A DNA stretch of 64,000 bases from Microbacterium pumilum (GTDB lineage Bacteria; Actinomycetota; Actinomycetes; Actinomycetales; Microbacteriaceae): positions 1 to 64,000 of the forward strand of contig NZ_BAAAOH010000001.1 in the NCBI RefSeq assembly GCF_039530225.1, read 5' to 3'. Both the position numbers and the translations under genes were made by a program. Numbering within the stretch: position 1 is the first letter of the stretch; every line of letters starts with the position of its first letter. The notes under the pieces were generated by a model. The model had not been told where the DNA came from, did not search any database, and saw only the letters and a list, made by a program, of their open reading frames with translations. Shown here piece by piece: positions 45,523-53,843 of the stretch.

Positions 45523-46140
45523 TCACGGCAGGAGCGGACGCAGCGCATCTGCGAGCGGAGACAGGCGCTCCGCAGTGAAAGCATCGAGGCCCGAATGAGG
45601 ATCGTGCTGCTCAGACCACAGCTGCGTCGCGTGTGAGGCCACCGCCATCAAGGCTCGGGTGACGCTGTCGACAAGATCCGCGTCGGCGTGCGGTGCGCGC
45701 GCCAGCGCGCGCTCGATGAAGAGCTCGAACAGCTGCTCGGTTCGAAGCGATGCGAACGCTCGAAGCTCATCATCCTCGTGAACCAGCCGCCAGCGCCTCG
45801 AGAATCGGTCATGTTCTGCCACCCCATACGACGCAACCGCGAGCATCCCCTGGACGAGCAGGTCGACGATGTGTCCCGACGGCGCCTCCTCGAGCGTGAC
45901 TCGTGCACGCGTGACTGCCTCATCGTGGTCATCCCACAGCAGATCACGCTTCGCGGGGAAGTAGGAGAACAGGGTGGTGCGACTGATTCCCGCGGCGGCA
46001 GCCACTTCCGCGAGGGACGTGGGCCCATACCCGTTGGCCGCGAACAGTTCGAGCGCGACTTCACGAATCTCGTCATGCGTCGTCTGCCGCGGCCGCCCGA
46101 CCAGCTTGTCTCCCACGTGGCCATTCTCCCCCGCACTCAC
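45523..46140 (-). CDS. TetR-family transcriptional regulator
   Basis: A 205-residue repressor from GTG 46140. The N-terminal helix-turn-helix reads REVALELFAANGYGPTSLAEVAAAAGISRTTLFSYFPAKRDLLW, the TetR signature; the C-terminal helical domain (about 75-205) is of the mycofactocin/MftR-like type and binds an unknown ligand. It lies upstream of the zinc dehydrogenase and isochorismatase-like genes on the same strand, with the perfect palindrome between. It most likely represses that pair. Confidence 0.9.
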   Translation of the reverse strand: MSAGENGHVGDKLVGRPRQTTHDEIREVALELFAANGYGPTSLAEVAAAAGISRTTLFSYFPAKRDLLWDDHDEAVTRARVTLEEAPSGHIVDLLVQGMLAVASYGVAEHDRFSRRWRLVHEDDELRAFASLRTEQLFELFIERALARAPHADADLVDSVTRALMAVASHATQLWSEQHDPHSGLDAFTAERLSPLADALRPLLP

Positions 46141-46182
46141 GTTGTTCCCAGCTCGTGACGACGACCTGGGCCTTCGCGATGG

Positions 46183-46338
46183 TCATCGTGCGGTGCCTTC
46201 GATGCCACGGGGACTCGGCATCCACGCCTGGTCGACCGGTGGCAGTTCGTCTCCGAGCGTGAGATAGACACGATCGACTCGCAGTCCGGACTTGCGTGCG
46301 ATGACGGAGAACGAGTGGACCCCAGCCGTCACATCAAC
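46183..46338 (-). pseudogene. C-terminal remnant of a glycoside hydrolase
   Basis: A 51-residue reading frame without a start codon: VDVTAGVHSFSVIARKSGL followed by RVDRVYLTLGDELPP and a short end. It resembles the last beta-strands of the C-terminal sandwich domain in some glycoside hydrolases (GH115-type ends have a similar GxHxxxVxARxxGLxVDxVxLT pattern). It begins exactly where the GH13 fragment ends, in a different frame. The family call is tentative. Confidence 0.4.
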
Positions 46339-46577
46339 GTGCCGTAGCGGGGCGCGACCGTGTAGTAGTCCGACACGTCATAGCCGGCGTCGCGGAACGG
46401 AGACTCGAAGCATGGATTGAACCAGATGACATCCACTCCCAACCACTGCAGGTAATCGAGCCGCTGGATCACTCCCGGGAGGTCGCCGATCCCGTCTCCA
46501 TTCGAGTCTTGGAACGACTGCGGGTAGATCTCGTAGATCAGCGCTTCTCTGAGCCACTGAGGAGTGGGGCGGGTCAT
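46329..46577 (-). pseudogene. GH13 alpha-glucosidase N-terminal fragment
   Basis: The ATG at 46577 opens MTRPTPQWLREALIYEIYPQ, then FQDSNGDGIGDLPGVIQRLDYLQWLGVDVIWFNPCFESPF and DAGYDVSDYYTVAPRYGT. This is the start of a GH13 oligo-1,6-glucosidase or alpha-glucosidase barrel, and conserved region DAGYDVxDY is visible. After RYGT the frame ends at LM-stop within two codons, where about 450 more residues should follow. The rest of the gene is gone and the 3' end of another gene is joined on. Not functional. Confidence 0.8.
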
Positions 46578-46597
46578 CGCAGTTACTCGAGCACGCT

Positions 46598-46891
46598 TCA
46601 TCTGTGGGTGGACAGATACTGATCGATCTCTTCGTGGAATCGCAGCAATTCGCGGCGACCCGGCCGTTTGTCTGCGTTGGCGGGCGACTGCGCGACGACC
46701 GGATCCGATACCGGTCGTACACGGAGATAGAGCCAGAGCGCAGCCCCGATGCCCGGCGCGAGGATCACACCGAGCACCCATCTTCCCGCGATCTGCCGGG
46801 GCAGAGTGTCACTGTCGATGATCTGAGCCAGCGCGAGGGCATTTGCGATGATGATTGCGCTGACAGTGGCGACGCAGACGATGGTGAGCAT
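46598..46891 (-). CDS. small membrane protein, PLDc_N-like
   Basis: A 97-residue protein from ATG 46891, preceded by GGAG about ten bases upstream. Two hydrophobic helices (about 1-22 and 36-57) flank SDTLPRQIAGRWVLGVILAPGIGAALWLYLRVRP, the pattern of the PLDc_N (phospholipase D N-terminal-like) small membrane family. A basic cytoplasmic tail follows. Function unknown. It sits between the PfkB kinase gene and the GH13 fragment on the same strand. Confidence 0.6.
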   Translation of the reverse strand: MLTIVCVATVSAIIIANALALAQIIDSDTLPRQIAGRWVLGVILAPGIGAALWLYLRVRPVSDPVVAQSPANADKRPGRRELLRFHEEIDQYLSTHR

Positions 46892-46959
46892 GCTCGCGGT
46901 CTCCTTCGGTGGTCCATGGGTAGGGGCACAACGGGCCTGAGCCGTTGCGCGGAGGTTGT

Positions 46960-47895
46960 TCAGTCCAGTTCGTTCTTCCAGGGCGGCTGGGAGCCAGCTC
47001 GGCTGACGGTGACCGCCGCACATCTCGTGGCAAAGCTGAGCGCCTCTTCAATCTGTTCGACAGCAAGTCTCGCCAGACGTCCGAGATGAGCGGCGGCTCC
47101 GGCGGTCATGAGCCCAGACAGCAGGCCCGCGGTGAATGAGTCCCCCGCACCGATCGTGTCGACGACTTCCGTTTCAATTGGGGTGCTGTCGTGAACGCCC
47201 CACTGGCTGAACCCGGTCGCGCCGTGTCGGCCACGTGTGACGACGACGAGATCGGGTCCCCGGCCGAGCCAGTCAGCCGCAGTCTCTTCTACGTCTTTTC
47301 CGGGGTAGAGCCACTCGAGATCCTCATCGCTGACCTTGATGAGATCGGCCAAATCGATCAGCCCCTCCAGACGTGCGCGGGCATCTTCCTTTTCGGCGAT
47401 CAGCTGTGGACGCACGTTCGGATCGAGGGAGATGAGCGATGTGGGCCGGAGCTCTGCCACCACGTCGGCTACCAGATCGCTTCCTGGCGGCATGACCGCT
47501 GCGATGGATCCGACGTGGACCAAGGGCGGGATCGCGACCAACTCCAACGGTGACGGTCGCCATGTCACCGTGAAGTCGTACGACGCCGCGCCCGTTCGAT
47601 CGATGACCGCGCGCGCGAAAGACGTGATCCCGTCGGTCAGGGACTCTTCAGTAAGCGCAACCCCGCTAGCCGCGGCGTGCTCGCGGAGCAACGCACCACG
47701 GTCGTCGTCCCCGAACGCGGTGTGGAGCAGTGTCGGGACGCCGAGCCGCGCGAGCCCGATCGCGACGTTGTATGGGCTTCCGCCAGCATGCGCTACCGTT
47801 CCCCGGCCGTTGTCGACCTCATCCACCAGCGCCTCGCCGACGACCAGTGCGCCTACGTTCGCGTAGTCGGCTGGGCGTTCTCTCTCGATCGCCAC
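46960..47895 (-). CDS. PfkB-family sugar kinase (fructokinase-like)
   Basis: A 311-residue kinase from GTG 47895. The N-terminal AGGSPYNVAIGLARLG and C-terminal VVDTIGAGDSFTAGLLSGL are the two PfkB signatures; the latter contains the catalytic base Asp. It phosphorylates a sugar, most likely fructose made by the two polyol dehydrogenases directly upstream, in the cytoplasm. It begins three bases after the sorbitol-type dehydrogenase stop and is the last convincing gene of the polyol operon. Confidence 0.88.
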   Translation of the reverse strand: MAIERERPADYANVGALVVGEALVDEVDNGRGTVAHAGGSPYNVAIGLARLGVPTLLHTAFGDDDRGALLREHAAASGVALTEESLTDGITSFARAVIDRTGAASYDFTVTWRPSPLELVAIPPLVHVGSIAAVMPPGSDLVADVVAELRPTSLISLDPNVRPQLIAEKEDARARLEGLIDLADLIKVSDEDLEWLYPGKDVEETAADWLGRGPDLVVVTRGRHGATGFSQWGVHDSTPIETEVVDTIGAGDSFTAGLLSGLMTAGAAAHLGRLARLAVEQIEEALSFATRCAAVTVSRAGSQPPWKNELD

Positions 47896-47898
47896 GCT

Positions 47899-48912
47899 CT
47901 ACCTGCCTGGGTACACGATGGCTTTCAGCTGCCCCGGTTCTCGCCCGATCGTGAGAGCCCGCTCTGACTCTGCAAGTCCGAATCGCGCGGTGACGAGACG
48001 GTCGAGGTCCACGCGACCGCTGCTGACGAGTTCGATCGCGAGGGGCCAGGTGTTGGCGTAACGGAAGACTCCGCTCAGCCAGATCTCTCGGTTCTGCAGG
48101 AACGACACCGGCAGCTCGAGATCGTCGTTCCCAAGACCCACGAGAATGACCCGGCCGGCAGCGCGCACCGCAAGGATGCCGGAACGGACCGCCGGAGCGG
48201 CGCCGGTTGCATCGATGAACGCGTCGACCTCCAAGCCCTCGACCGACTCAGCGAGGGGGTCGATGACGCGGGTGGCGCCGGAGGTAAGAGCGAACTCGCG
48301 TCGGCCCGCATCAATGTCGGTGACGATCACTTCGCTTGCGCCGAAGGCACGGGCGGTCTGGGCAACGATGACTCCGATGGGACCAGCGCCGGCGACGAGT
48401 ACACGACTGCCGGGCTTGATCTCTGCACGCTGGCACGCCCAGATCCCGACGGAGAGCGGTTCGATGAGCGCTGCCGCCTCGTCGGACACGTTGTCGGGAA
48501 TGTCGAAAGCGAAGTCACTCTGGATGGCGACGAATTCCGAGAACGCCCCGTCGATCGGCGGTGTGGCGAAGAACTCCATGTCGGGGCACAGGTTGTACCG
48601 GCCCGCTTTGCATTGCGAACACACGCGGCAGGGACGCTGGGGTTCGATGGCCACCCGCTGGCCGATCCGGCCGGGATCGACGTCGCTGCCGACGTCTTCG
48701 ATGCGGCCAGACAGTTCGTGGCCCAGCACGAGAGGACTCTCGACGATGTACGGGCCGATGCGGCCGTGCTCGTAATAGTGCACATCGCTGCCGCACACGC
48801 CTACGGCGGCGACCCGGACCAGAACCTGGTCCGGTTCCAGAGAAGGCACGTTCATCGGTGCGATGGAGATCGAGTGAGGGGCGGTGAGCACCGCCGCTTC
48901 CATGAGGGTCAC
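47899..48912 (-). CDS. sorbitol/xylitol-type zinc dehydrogenase
   Basis: A 337-residue medium-chain dehydrogenase from GTG 48912. Catalytic zinc ligands are in GVCGSDVHYYEHG and VLGHELSG, with the Glu of ALIEPLSVG; the structural-zinc loop is complete as PCRVCSQCKAGRYNLCP. The coenzyme motif is VLVAGAGPIGVIVAQ with acidic VTDID, implying NAD. The HYYEHGRIG segment marks the sorbitol/xylitol dehydrogenase branch. It oxidises a polyol to a ketose. It overlaps the mannitol dehydrogenase stop by four bases. Confidence 0.9.
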   Translation of the reverse strand: MTLMEAAVLTAPHSISIAPMNVPSLEPDQVLVRVAAVGVCGSDVHYYEHGRIGPYIVESPLVLGHELSGRIEDVGSDVDPGRIGQRVAIEPQRPCRVCSQCKAGRYNLCPDMEFFATPPIDGAFSEFVAIQSDFAFDIPDNVSDEAAALIEPLSVGIWACQRAEIKPGSRVLVAGAGPIGVIVAQTARAFGASEVIVTDIDAGRREFALTSGATRVIDPLAESVEGLEVDAFIDATGAAPAVRSGILAVRAAGRVILVGLGNDDLELPVSFLQNREIWLSGVFRYANTWPLAIELVSSGRVDLDRLVTARFGLAESERALTIGREPGQLKAIVYPGR

Positions 48913-50480
48913 AGCTTCTTCTCGCTTTCGTTCGGGTGGACTTCGTCCGGGGTGCTGGCTCCGATCGGTGCCCCGATGAGCGTTCGCAGAGTCTCGTGCG
49001 CGCCGACGGTGTGCAAACTGTGCAGGGCACGCGAGTAGGCGTCCGCGAACCGTGCGTTCTCGGCGAGGTCCCCGAAGAGTGCGCGGTTGCGGATGAAGGC
49101 CAACGGGTCGTCGTGCTGGGTTTGAGCGATTGCAACGAGCTCGTCGCGGAGAGGATCCACGACGGTGATCGGCTCGCCTTGCTCGTCGATTGCCTCGGCG
49201 TATCTCGCCCAGCTCGCCACGATCGCGGCGGAGAGGGCAACCTCGCCGCCGGCGTCGAGCTGCTCACGGATGACGGGCACAAGCCATTTCGGGATGCGGT
49301 CCGATGATTCTGCGCAGAGTCGAGCGATAGTGTCCCGGACGAACGGATTGGAGAACCGTTCGATCAGGGTGTGCTTGTACTTGTCGAGGTCCACTCCGGG
49401 CACGGGCCGCAAGGTCGGAGTCGCCTCGCGATCCATGTACGCCAGGAGGAACGTTTCGATCAGCGGATCCGCCAACGCGTCGTGCACGAGACGGTACCCG
49501 CTGAGGTAGCCGAAGTAGCACAGCCCCTGATGACTTGCGTTGAGCAGCCGCAGTTTCATCAACTCGTACGGTTCGACATCTCCAACCAACTGAGCCCCGG
49601 CACGTTCGACGGGAGGGCGGCCGAGGGGGAAGTCATCTTCGATGACCCACTGGAAGAACGGCTCGCACACGACGGGCCATTCATCCTTGAGGCCGAGCCG
49701 TCGCTCCGTCGACGCAACGTCCTCGGCGGACGTGACCGGGGTGATGCGGTCGACCATCGAGTTCGGGAACGATACGTTCTCTCGCACCCATGCACCCAGC
49801 GCGGGGTCCTTCAGCTCGGCGAACGCCGTGAATACGCGGGCCGCCATGTGTCCGTTGCCCTGGATGTTGTCGCACGACAGGACGGTGAATGCCGGGATGC
49901 CGCGATCCCGGCGCCTGCGGAGAGCCTCCGTGACATAGCCGAACACGGTCGTCGGCACGGCACCCGGCACGAGGTCGGACACTACCGCGGGGGCCGTCGC
50001 ATCGAACTCGCCTGTCACGCGGTCGAAGTTGTACCCGCCTTCGGTGATCGTCAGGGAGACGATTCGCGTGCCGGGGTGCGCCATCCGTTCGATCACGGCT
50101 TCAGGCTCATCGGGAGCGAACAGGTAGTCGACGATGCTGCCGATCACCGTCGACTCCTCACGCCCGTCCGGATGCTTGACGGTGAGCGTGTACAGGCAAT
50201 CCTGTGCGTCGAAGATGGTCTTGATCCGCCGATCGCTCTCAAGCAGGCCGACCCCGCAGATCGCCCAGTCGAGGGCGAGGCCCTGTGACATCAACGAGTC
50301 AACGCACATCGCCATATGCGCCCGGTGGAACCCGCCCACGCCCACGTGAACGATGCCTACCGACAAGTCGGAGCGATCGAACTCCGGCCGCCCGACTCCG
50401 TCATTCGCTTCGTCGACCGTGGAAGCCGACAGCCGCCGGGCCGACGTCTCATCGGAGGCGCCGTCCGCTCGTCCGATCAC
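48909..50480 (-). CDS. mannitol 2-dehydrogenase-type polyol dehydrogenase
   Basis: From GTG 50480 (overlapping the permease stop) the protein is 523 residues, about 30 longer than typical because of its N-terminus. The long-chain polyol dehydrogenase core is clear: VGIVHVGVGGFHRAHMA, the coenzyme region, VDRITPVTSAED, and the catalytic-lysine segment YELMKLRLLNASHQGLCYFGYLSGY. It oxidises mannitol, arabitol or a related polyol to the ketose with NAD in the cytoplasm. It follows the ABC importer in the same operon, so it acts on the imported substrate. Confidence 0.92.
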   Translation of the reverse strand: MIGRADGASDETSARRLSASTVDEANDGVGRPEFDRSDLSVGIVHVGVGGFHRAHMAMCVDSLMSQGLALDWAICGVGLLESDRRIKTIFDAQDCLYTLTVKHPDGREESTVIGSIVDYLFAPDEPEAVIERMAHPGTRIVSLTITEGGYNFDRVTGEFDATAPAVVSDLVPGAVPTTVFGYVTEALRRRRDRGIPAFTVLSCDNIQGNGHMAARVFTAFAELKDPALGAWVRENVSFPNSMVDRITPVTSAEDVASTERRLGLKDEWPVVCEPFFQWVIEDDFPLGRPPVERAGAQLVGDVEPYELMKLRLLNASHQGLCYFGYLSGYRLVHDALADPLIETFLLAYMDREATPTLRPVPGVDLDKYKHTLIERFSNPFVRDTIARLCAESSDRIPKWLVPVIREQLDAGGEVALSAAIVASWARYAEAIDEQGEPITVVDPLRDELVAIAQTQHDDPLAFIRNRALFGDLAENARFADAYSRALHSLHTVGAHETLRTLIGAPIGASTPDEVHPNESEKKL

Positions 50481-51289
50481 TTGACGGCACCCATCGCCAG
50501 TCCGCGCACGAGCTGCTTCTGTGCCAGCCACCCGGCAGCTACCACCGGCAGCACGGCGATCGTCGCCGCCGCCGAGAGGACGGCCAGGAACTGCCCGCGC
50601 CCGTCGACGAAGCTGGCGAGGAACGGCGGAACCGTCCGTGCCGTGTCCGTGGTGAGGATCGTGGCGAGGAAGTACTCGTTCCACGAGAAGATGAAGCAGA
50701 TCAGCGCGACCGCCGCAACTCCAGGCACGACGATCGGTAGGACAACCCTGACCAGTTCGGTCCGCAGGTTCGCGCCATCGATCTGCGCGGCCTCGATGAT
50801 CTCCAGCGGGACTTCGTTGAAGAACGAGCGCATCATCCAGATCGCGATCGGAAGGTTGATCGCGACGTACAGCCAGCTGAGTGCCGAGATGTTATCGAGC
50901 AGCCCGAGCCACAGCAGGATGAAATACACCGGGATGATCGACGCCGCGACGGGGAGGAACCTCGTCGAGATGAAGAAGAACAAGACGTCCTTCACCTTCT
51001 TGATCGGGCGGATGCTGAGCCCATACGCGCAGGGGACGGCGAGCAGCAGCACGATCAGGGTCGACGAGATGCTGGATGTGAACGAGTTCGTCAGATATGC
51101 ACCCATGCCTCGCTCGAACACCGCGACGTAGTTGTCGAAGCTCAGGCTCGTGAAGATCGTGGGCGGGATGGATGCGGCAGCGTTCTCTGTCTTGAAGCTG
51201 GTGAACACCATCCACGCGATCGGGAAGAAGAACACCAGGGCGATGATCCAGGTTGCCGTTGTCAGCAGACCTGCTCGGAATGAACGCAT
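50477..51289 (-). CDS. polyol ABC transporter permease (MalG/SmoG type)
   Basis: From ATG 51289 the protein is 270 residues with about six membrane helices. The EAA loop is EIIEAAQIDGANLRTELVRVVLPIVVPG. The end LAQKQLVRGLAMGAVK matches the CUT1 permeases of mannitol/sorbitol importers. It pairs with the permease upstream, whose stop overlaps its start codon by one base (TGATG). No ATPase gene is nearby, so a shared ATPase is expected. Confidence 0.92.
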   Translation of the reverse strand: MRSFRAGLLTTATWIIALVFFFPIAWMVFTSFKTENAAASIPPTIFTSLSFDNYVAVFERGMGAYLTNSFTSSISSTLIVLLLAVPCAYGLSIRPIKKVKDVLFFFISTRFLPVAASIIPVYFILLWLGLLDNISALSWLYVAINLPIAIWMMRSFFNEVPLEIIEAAQIDGANLRTELVRVVLPIVVPGVAAVALICFIFSWNEYFLATILTTDTARTVPPFLASFVDGRGQFLAVLSAAATIAVLPVVAAGWLAQKQLVRGLAMGAVK

Positions 51290-52230
51290 CAGCGGACCTC
51301 TCCTTCGACGAACACCTTGAACAGGCTGCGGAGCGCGAGACTTGCCGCGCCGATGGTGATGATGACGGTGATGACGCCGAACGCTGCCGCCTGACCGATG
51401 TCGAGCCCGATGAAGGCCCGTTCGTAGAGGAGGTACGGCAACGTCTTCGTGCCGCCGGTGCCCTTGGTCATGATCGCGATCGGGTCGAACATCTGCAGCA
51501 TCATGATGCCGCCGAGCAGAATGGCGATCTCGATGTACTGCCGCAGGTGCGGGAGCGTCATGTGACGGAACGTGCGAATCGCGCCGGCCCCATCCACCGA
51601 AGCTGCTTCGAGCACCTCCTTGCTTTGGCTCTGCAACCCGGCCAGGAGGATCAGCATGAAGAAGGGTGTGAACTGCCAAGTCATCAGCATGATGATCGTC
51701 ACGACGGGCAGGTCGGTGTTGAACGAGACGGACGGGAGCCCGATCGCATTGAGGCCGACGTTCACCATGCCGACGTTGACGTCGAGCATGGAGTACTTCC
51801 AGATCAGTGCTGCTGCTGCGGGCATGACGAGGAACGGTGTGATCATCAGTGTTCGCACGACTCCCTGCCCGAGGAACTTCCGGTCGAGAAGCAGCGCGAA
51901 GCCCAGGCCGAGGACCAGGGCGAGGATGACCGATGACCCGGTGATGGTCACGGTGGCGATGAGGGCTTCGAGGAAGTCGCCCGTGGTGAATACCGCGATG
52001 TAGTTGCTCAGCCCGGCGAACGAGATCTCGTCAGGCCGAAGCTGGTTCCAGTTCAGGAACGACACCACGATGGTGACGAGGAATGGGATCTGCGTAAGCG
52101 CGATCGATATGAACAGCGCCGGGAAGACAAGCCCGCGCGCCACGCGCGCTTTCCGCTTGCTCGTCGGGGCGATCGCCGGGGGCAGGACGCCCGAGTCGGA
52201 GTCCGGAGTGGTGATGGTGGTGGTGGTCAT
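51289..52230 (-). CDS. polyol ABC transporter permease (MalF/SmoF type)
   Basis: A 313-residue CUT1 permease with about six membrane helices. The EAA loop reads EVLEAASVDGAGAIRTFRHMTLPHLRQYI. FLVTIVVSFLNWNQLRPDEISFAGLSNYIAVF and QMFDPIAIMTKGTGGTKTLPYLLYERAF are typical of the sorbitol/mannitol (SmoF/MtlF) group. It forms the channel with the next permease. The gene follows the binding-protein gene after a gap containing a strong hairpin. Confidence 0.92.
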   Translation of the reverse strand: MTTTTITTPDSDSGVLPPAIAPTSKRKARVARGLVFPALFISIALTQIPFLVTIVVSFLNWNQLRPDEISFAGLSNYIAVFTTGDFLEALIATVTITGSSVILALVLGLGFALLLDRKFLGQGVVRTLMITPFLVMPAAAALIWKYSMLDVNVGMVNVGLNAIGLPSVSFNTDLPVVTIIMLMTWQFTPFFMLILLAGLQSQSKEVLEAASVDGAGAIRTFRHMTLPHLRQYIEIAILLGGIMMLQMFDPIAIMTKGTGGTKTLPYLLYERAFIGLDIGQAAAFGVITVIITIGAASLALRSLFKVFVEGEVR

Positions 52231-52252
52231 GTTCGCTTCCTTTGGTAGGGCG

Positions 52253-52289
52253 GATGTGGGGGCAGCACGGTGGGTGCTGCCCCCACATC
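52253..52289 (-). promoter_or_regulatory. strong intercistronic hairpin between binding protein and permeases
   Basis: Perfect 16-bp arms (GATGTGGGGGCAGCAC and GTGCTGCCCCCACATC) enclose a five-base loop. It lies 19 bases after the binding-protein stop and 22 bases before the permease start. Such hairpins usually protect or partly terminate the message so that binding protein is made in excess of permease. No U-run is present, so full termination is unlikely. Confidence 0.65.
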
Positions 52290-52308
52290 GCGAGGGCGAC
52301 GCTGAGAC

Positions 52309-53655
52309 TTACTTCTGTTTGTCTCCGGCGGCCTGAGCGATCTTCTGCCCCTCGGCGAGTGCCGCTTCGACGGTGGTGCGGCCGGCGATGGCGTCCGCCA
52401 CGAGCTGCGCGACCTGGTTGCCCACGTCTTGGAACTCCGGGATGGTCACGTACTGGATGCCGACCCACGGCTGCGGGTCCACGCCCGGCTGCTCCGGGTT
52501 CACCGAGTTCATGACCTCGAGAGTGATCGGGGCGAAGGCAGCAGCGGCTTCCTTGTACTCCGGGATCTCATAGGTGGAGTTGCGCGCCCCCGGGGGAACA
52601 CGGGTCCAGCCCAAGGTCTCGCCGACCAGCTGCTGGTACTCCTTGCTCGTCGCCCACTTGACGAACGTGGTCGCCGCGTCGGCGTTCTTCGTGGTCTCGG
52701 GAATCGCGAGGTTCCACGACCACAGCCAGCCCGACTCATCGGTCTTGTACGTCGGCGCGTGCGCATAACCCATCTGGCCGGCGACGTCGGAGGTGTCGGG
52801 GTCCTCGAGGATGGATGCAGCGACGGACGCGTCGTACCACATGGCCGCCTTCCCGCTGCTGAGCAGGTTCAGGCACTCGGTGAAGCTGTACGAGACCGGG
52901 TCGGACTCACCCGCATCCGCCAGAAGGTCCACGTAGAAGTTGACTGCCTCAGTGAACTCCGGAGAGTCGACCTGGGCGTTCCAGTCCATGTCGTACCAGT
53001 TGCCGCCGAAGGTCTGCACCACCGTGGTCAGCGGCGCGAACAGGTCGCCCCAGCCTGGCTTTCCGCGCAGGCAGATGCCGGCAACATCTGGCGAGTTGAG
53101 CTGCTTCGCGAAGTCGGCCACCTCCTGCCAGGTGGGGTTGTTCGGCATGGTGAGGCCCGCCTCCTCGAACATCGCCTTGTTGTACATGAGGATCGACGAC
53201 TCACCGTAGAACGGGACCGCATACTGCTTGTCATCGACGGAGATGGCCTTGCGGACAGGCTCGAGCAGATCGTCCACGTCGTAGTCCTCATCGGCCTCGA
53301 GTGCGGGGGTCAGGTCCTTCAGCCAGCCCAGCGCGCCCCACTGGGGAACCTCGTACGCGCCGACTGTGACGATGTCGTACTGCCCGGCCTTGGACGCGAC
53401 GTCCGCCGTGACCGCAGCGCGCAGGTCGCCTTCCTCCATCTGGACGAAGTTGACCTTGATGCCGGGGTTCTCCTTCTCGAAGGTGCCCTTGAGCTCCTCC
53501 ATGTCCTTCATCTGCGGGTTGCTGACGGTCGCGAGCGTCAGGGTGACGTCGCCGTCTTGCTGAGCACTGCCGCCGGCGCCGGCGCAGCCGCTCAGCGCGA
53601 TCACGGTCACGGCCAAAGCCGACCCGGTCGCGATGAAACGTCGTTTCTTAAGCAC
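52309..53655 (-). CDS. polyol ABC transporter substrate-binding lipoprotein
   Basis: From GTG 53655 (AAAGGAG six bases before) the protein is 448 residues. The signal peptide ends in lipobox LSGC (Cys24). The mature part has VTLTLATVSNPQMKDMEELKGTFEKENPGIKVNFVQ and YDIVTVGAYEVPQWGALGWLKDLTP, closely matching mannitol/sorbitol-binding SmoE/MtlE proteins. It captures polyols outside the membrane and feeds the two permeases. First gene of the polyol operon, divergent from an AraC regulator. Confidence 0.92.
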   Translation of the reverse strand: MLKKRRFIATGSALAVTVIALSGCAGAGGSAQQDGDVTLTLATVSNPQMKDMEELKGTFEKENPGIKVNFVQMEEGDLRAAVTADVASKAGQYDIVTVGAYEVPQWGALGWLKDLTPALEADEDYDVDDLLEPVRKAISVDDKQYAVPFYGESSILMYNKAMFEEAGLTMPNNPTWQEVADFAKQLNSPDVAGICLRGKPGWGDLFAPLTTVVQTFGGNWYDMDWNAQVDSPEFTEAVNFYVDLLADAGESDPVSYSFTECLNLLSSGKAAMWYDASVAASILEDPDTSDVAGQMGYAHAPTYKTDESGWLWSWNLAIPETTKNADAATTFVKWATSKEYQQLVGETLGWTRVPPGARNSTYEIPEYKEAAAAFAPITLEVMNSVNPEQPGVDPQPWVGIQYVTIPEFQDVGNQVAQLVADAIAGRTTVEAALAEGQKIAQAAGDKQK

Positions 53656-53843
53656 GTGAAACTCCTTTGTTGTGTCTGCCTCTTCGGTCCTCCGGCGGCC
53701 GGCTGTTGAAGCTTGCTGCGGGGTGACTTGTCCCACTTTGGGCGACCCGACATCCTCGCGTCCCACCCCTAGCGCTCAGGATCTGGTACTTTCTTTCCAG
53801 TTCTCGTCGACCGAATGTGACCAGCAAGGTGGCTGGAGGGCCG
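53656..53843. promoter_or_regulatory. divergent promoter region, polyol operon/AraC
   Basis: The gap between the divergent binding-protein and AraC genes must hold both promoters. A short direct repeat GTCCCAC occurs at 53730-53736 and 53760-53766, 30 bp apart, and could be part of an AraC-type operator. The pattern is short and could be chance. Confidence 0.3.
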
